From: Gemmatimonadota bacterium
GTDB taxonomy: Bacteria; Gemmatimonadota; Gemmatimonadetes; Gemmatimonadales; GWC2-71-9
Reading direction: 5' to 3'
NCBI GenBank assembly: GCA_004357415.1
Contig: SMVY01000034.1
Location: 1 to 5,126 of the forward strand
DNA: 5,126 nt
In this document: in pieces, positions 4,104-5,126 of the stretch
Numbering within the stretch: position 1 is the first letter of the stretch
Layout: the number at the start of each line of letters is the position of its first letter
The notes under the pieces: generated by a model
What the model saw: the letters and a program-made list of their open reading frames with translations, nothing else
Databases searched by the model: none
What the model was told of the DNA's origin: nothing
Translations under genes and position numbers: made by a program

Positions 4104-5126
4104 ATGGAATCACTCACGATCGACGGTCGCACGCTCCCGATCCTAGCAGGTGACACCATCCTCGACACGGCACGTCGAGGAGGAATCGACATTCCCACCC
4201 TCTGCTGGTATCCCAAACTGCCGACCGTGGGGAACTGCCGTATCTGCCTGGTCACCGTCGCCGAGTCGGACAAACTGCAGCCCGCCTGCGCCACTCCGGC
4301 CGAGGACGGCATGATCATCCAGTCGGAGGACGAGGCATCCGTAACCAACCGGAGGGGTGTTCTCGACCTCCTGCTGCAGCGCTACCCCGGGGACCACTTG
4401 GCCAACGGCGGTCGGACCGCCCCTCGGAACGAGTTCGAGGAATACGTGGTCCGATACGATGTACCGGTCCGAGCCGCTCGGGAACTCCCGCTCCGCCTGG
4501 GAGATGAGCGACCCGGCGATGTGATGATTCAGCACGACATGAGCCTGTGCATCCTGTGCACCCGATGCGTCCGTGCGTGCGAATCGATCCAGGAAGTTGG
4601 TGTCCTCGATGTAGGACAACGTGGCGCCAGCACAGAAATCATCGTCGGAGGAGACGGCGACCCCGATCACGCGAGTTGTACCTGGTGCGGCGAGTGCGTC
4701 AGGGTGTGCCCCACGAACGCCATCTTCGAGGTCCTGCCGCGGAGCCGATTCACCCCCGAAAGCATCAGACACCCCGACCGGGTCGTTCGCAGTATCTGCC
4801 CGTACTGCGGTGTCGGGTGTCAAATCGACGTGGCTGTGAAGGACGAGCAGATCATGCGAGTCACCTCGCCATGGATCGAGGACGACACCCCCAACAACGG
4901 CTCCACCTGCGTGAAGGGGCGGTTCGGCTACGATTTCACCGACCACCGCGACCGGCTGCAGGTCCCACTCATCCGCAAGGGCTGGGTGCGTAACGGCGAC
5001 ACCTGGACCTGGACCGGGGAATTCCCCCGTATGCGCGAGGGCCCGTGGCCAACCATCCAACAGCTGGGCGGCACCCGTAAGCCCCGTCCGCCAAAGCGGA
5101 GCATCGGCAAACCGCCCCAGACGGGA
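4104..5126 (+). CDS. Formate dehydrogenase catalytic (alpha) subunit with NuoG-like N-terminus; 3' end beyond window
   Basis: The first 341 residues of a molybdopterin oxidoreductase are visible. Such enzymes oxidise formate to CO2 and pass electrons through iron-sulfur clusters, usually to NAD via partner subunits. Residues 1-75 form a 2Fe-2S ferredoxin domain with Cys34, Cys45, Cys48 and Cys62 in NuoG spacing. The next region has DH at 97-98 but none of the cysteines of the NuoG His/Cys cluster. Two 4Fe-4S motifs follow: Cys149, 152, 155, 159 and Cys192, 195, 198, 202. The MopB domain then opens with CPYCGVGC (232-239), Cys269 and Lys271. The active-site Cys or Sec lies outside the window, so formate is inferred from architecture. 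ATG 4104 places ESLTIDG at the normal N-terminus. An in-frame ATG at 4005 would add 33 atypical residues. Residues 290-341 form an unusual Trp-, Pro- and Lys-rich insertion. The symbol could be fdhA or fdhF. Confidence 0.88.
   Translation, partial: MESLTIDGRTLPILAGDTILDTARRGGIDIPTLCWYPKLPTVGNCRICLVTVAESDKLQPACATPAEDGMIIQSEDEASVTNRRGVLDLLLQRYPGDHLANGGRTAPRNEFEEYVVRYDVPVRAARELPLRLGDERPGDVMIQHDMSLCILCTRCVRACESIQEVGVLDVGQRGASTEIIVGGDGDPDHASCTWCGECVRVCPTNAIFEVLPRSRFTPESIRHPDRVVRSICPYCGVGCQIDVAVKDEQIMRVTSPWIEDDTPNNGSTCVKGRFGYDFTDHRDRLQVPLIRKGWVRNGDTWTWTGEFPRMREGPWPTIQQLGGTRKPRPPKRSIGKPPQTG

Noticed and set aside
4143..5060. Long open frame (305 codons) on the minus strand
   Set aside because: It is antisense to the formate dehydrogenase gene, whose cysteine motifs are unmistakable. 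The open frame is a by-product of GC-rich codon use.
1..5126. tRNA, rRNA, CRISPR array, insertion sequence or attachment site
   Set aside because: I saw no cloverleaf, no repeated spacers, no transposase motifs and no terminal inverted repeats.

Overview
The window is GC-rich bacterial DNA with tightly packed genes and ordinary stop codons. The proteins are all of bacterial type: an SdpR/SdpI pair, a DUF3887 protein, a cation diffusion facilitator relic, a NuoG-like formate dehydrogenase, and a tiny lysine-rich basic protein. I cannot name the organism. The mix, and my recollection of look-alikes of the 2120-2878 protein, would suit Gemmatimonadota or a similar environmental phylum, but this is a weak guess.

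Left part (1-1404, minus strand): a three-gene operon read right to left. It holds a SdpR-like ArsR repressor (1150-1404), a SdpI-family membrane protein (462-1130) and a probably exported DUF3887 protein cut by the window edge (1-457). A 7-bp inverted repeat overlaps the repressor start codon and the candidate -10 box, which fits autorepression. In Bacillus subtilis SdpR and SdpI form an autoregulated immunity/signalling pair. No SdpC-like toxin gene is visible here.

Middle (1469-2878, plus strand): diverging from this operon is a cation diffusion facilitator gene that looks broken. It appears to have lost two internal segments, one with a frameshift. It runs into a 252-residue protein of unknown function with a helical N-terminal part and a C-terminal half resembling a degenerate Rossmann methyltransferase.

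Right-middle (2879-4103): a 55-residue unknown protein (3047-3214, plus) converges on a 47-residue protein (3369-3512, minus) made of about 60% Lys and Arg. Between them lie two strong hairpins and a G-quadruplex-prone run. Upstream of the basic protein are three perfect hairpins in a row, and its Shine-Dalgarno lies inside a further inverted repeat. This resembles a structured mRNA leader. An AT-rich island at about 3800-3860 and a non-coding stretch to 4103 follow.

Right edge (4104-5126, plus): the N-terminal third of a molybdopterin formate dehydrogenase catalytic subunit. It has an intact 2Fe-2S domain, a two-cluster ferredoxin domain and the start of the MopB domain, but lacks the His/Cys cluster cysteines found in NuoG. 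A good -35/-10 pair sits just upstream.

No clear new multi-gene system is evident. The most unusual items are the basic mini-protein with its structured leader, the doubly deleted transporter, and the unassigned methyltransferase-like protein.
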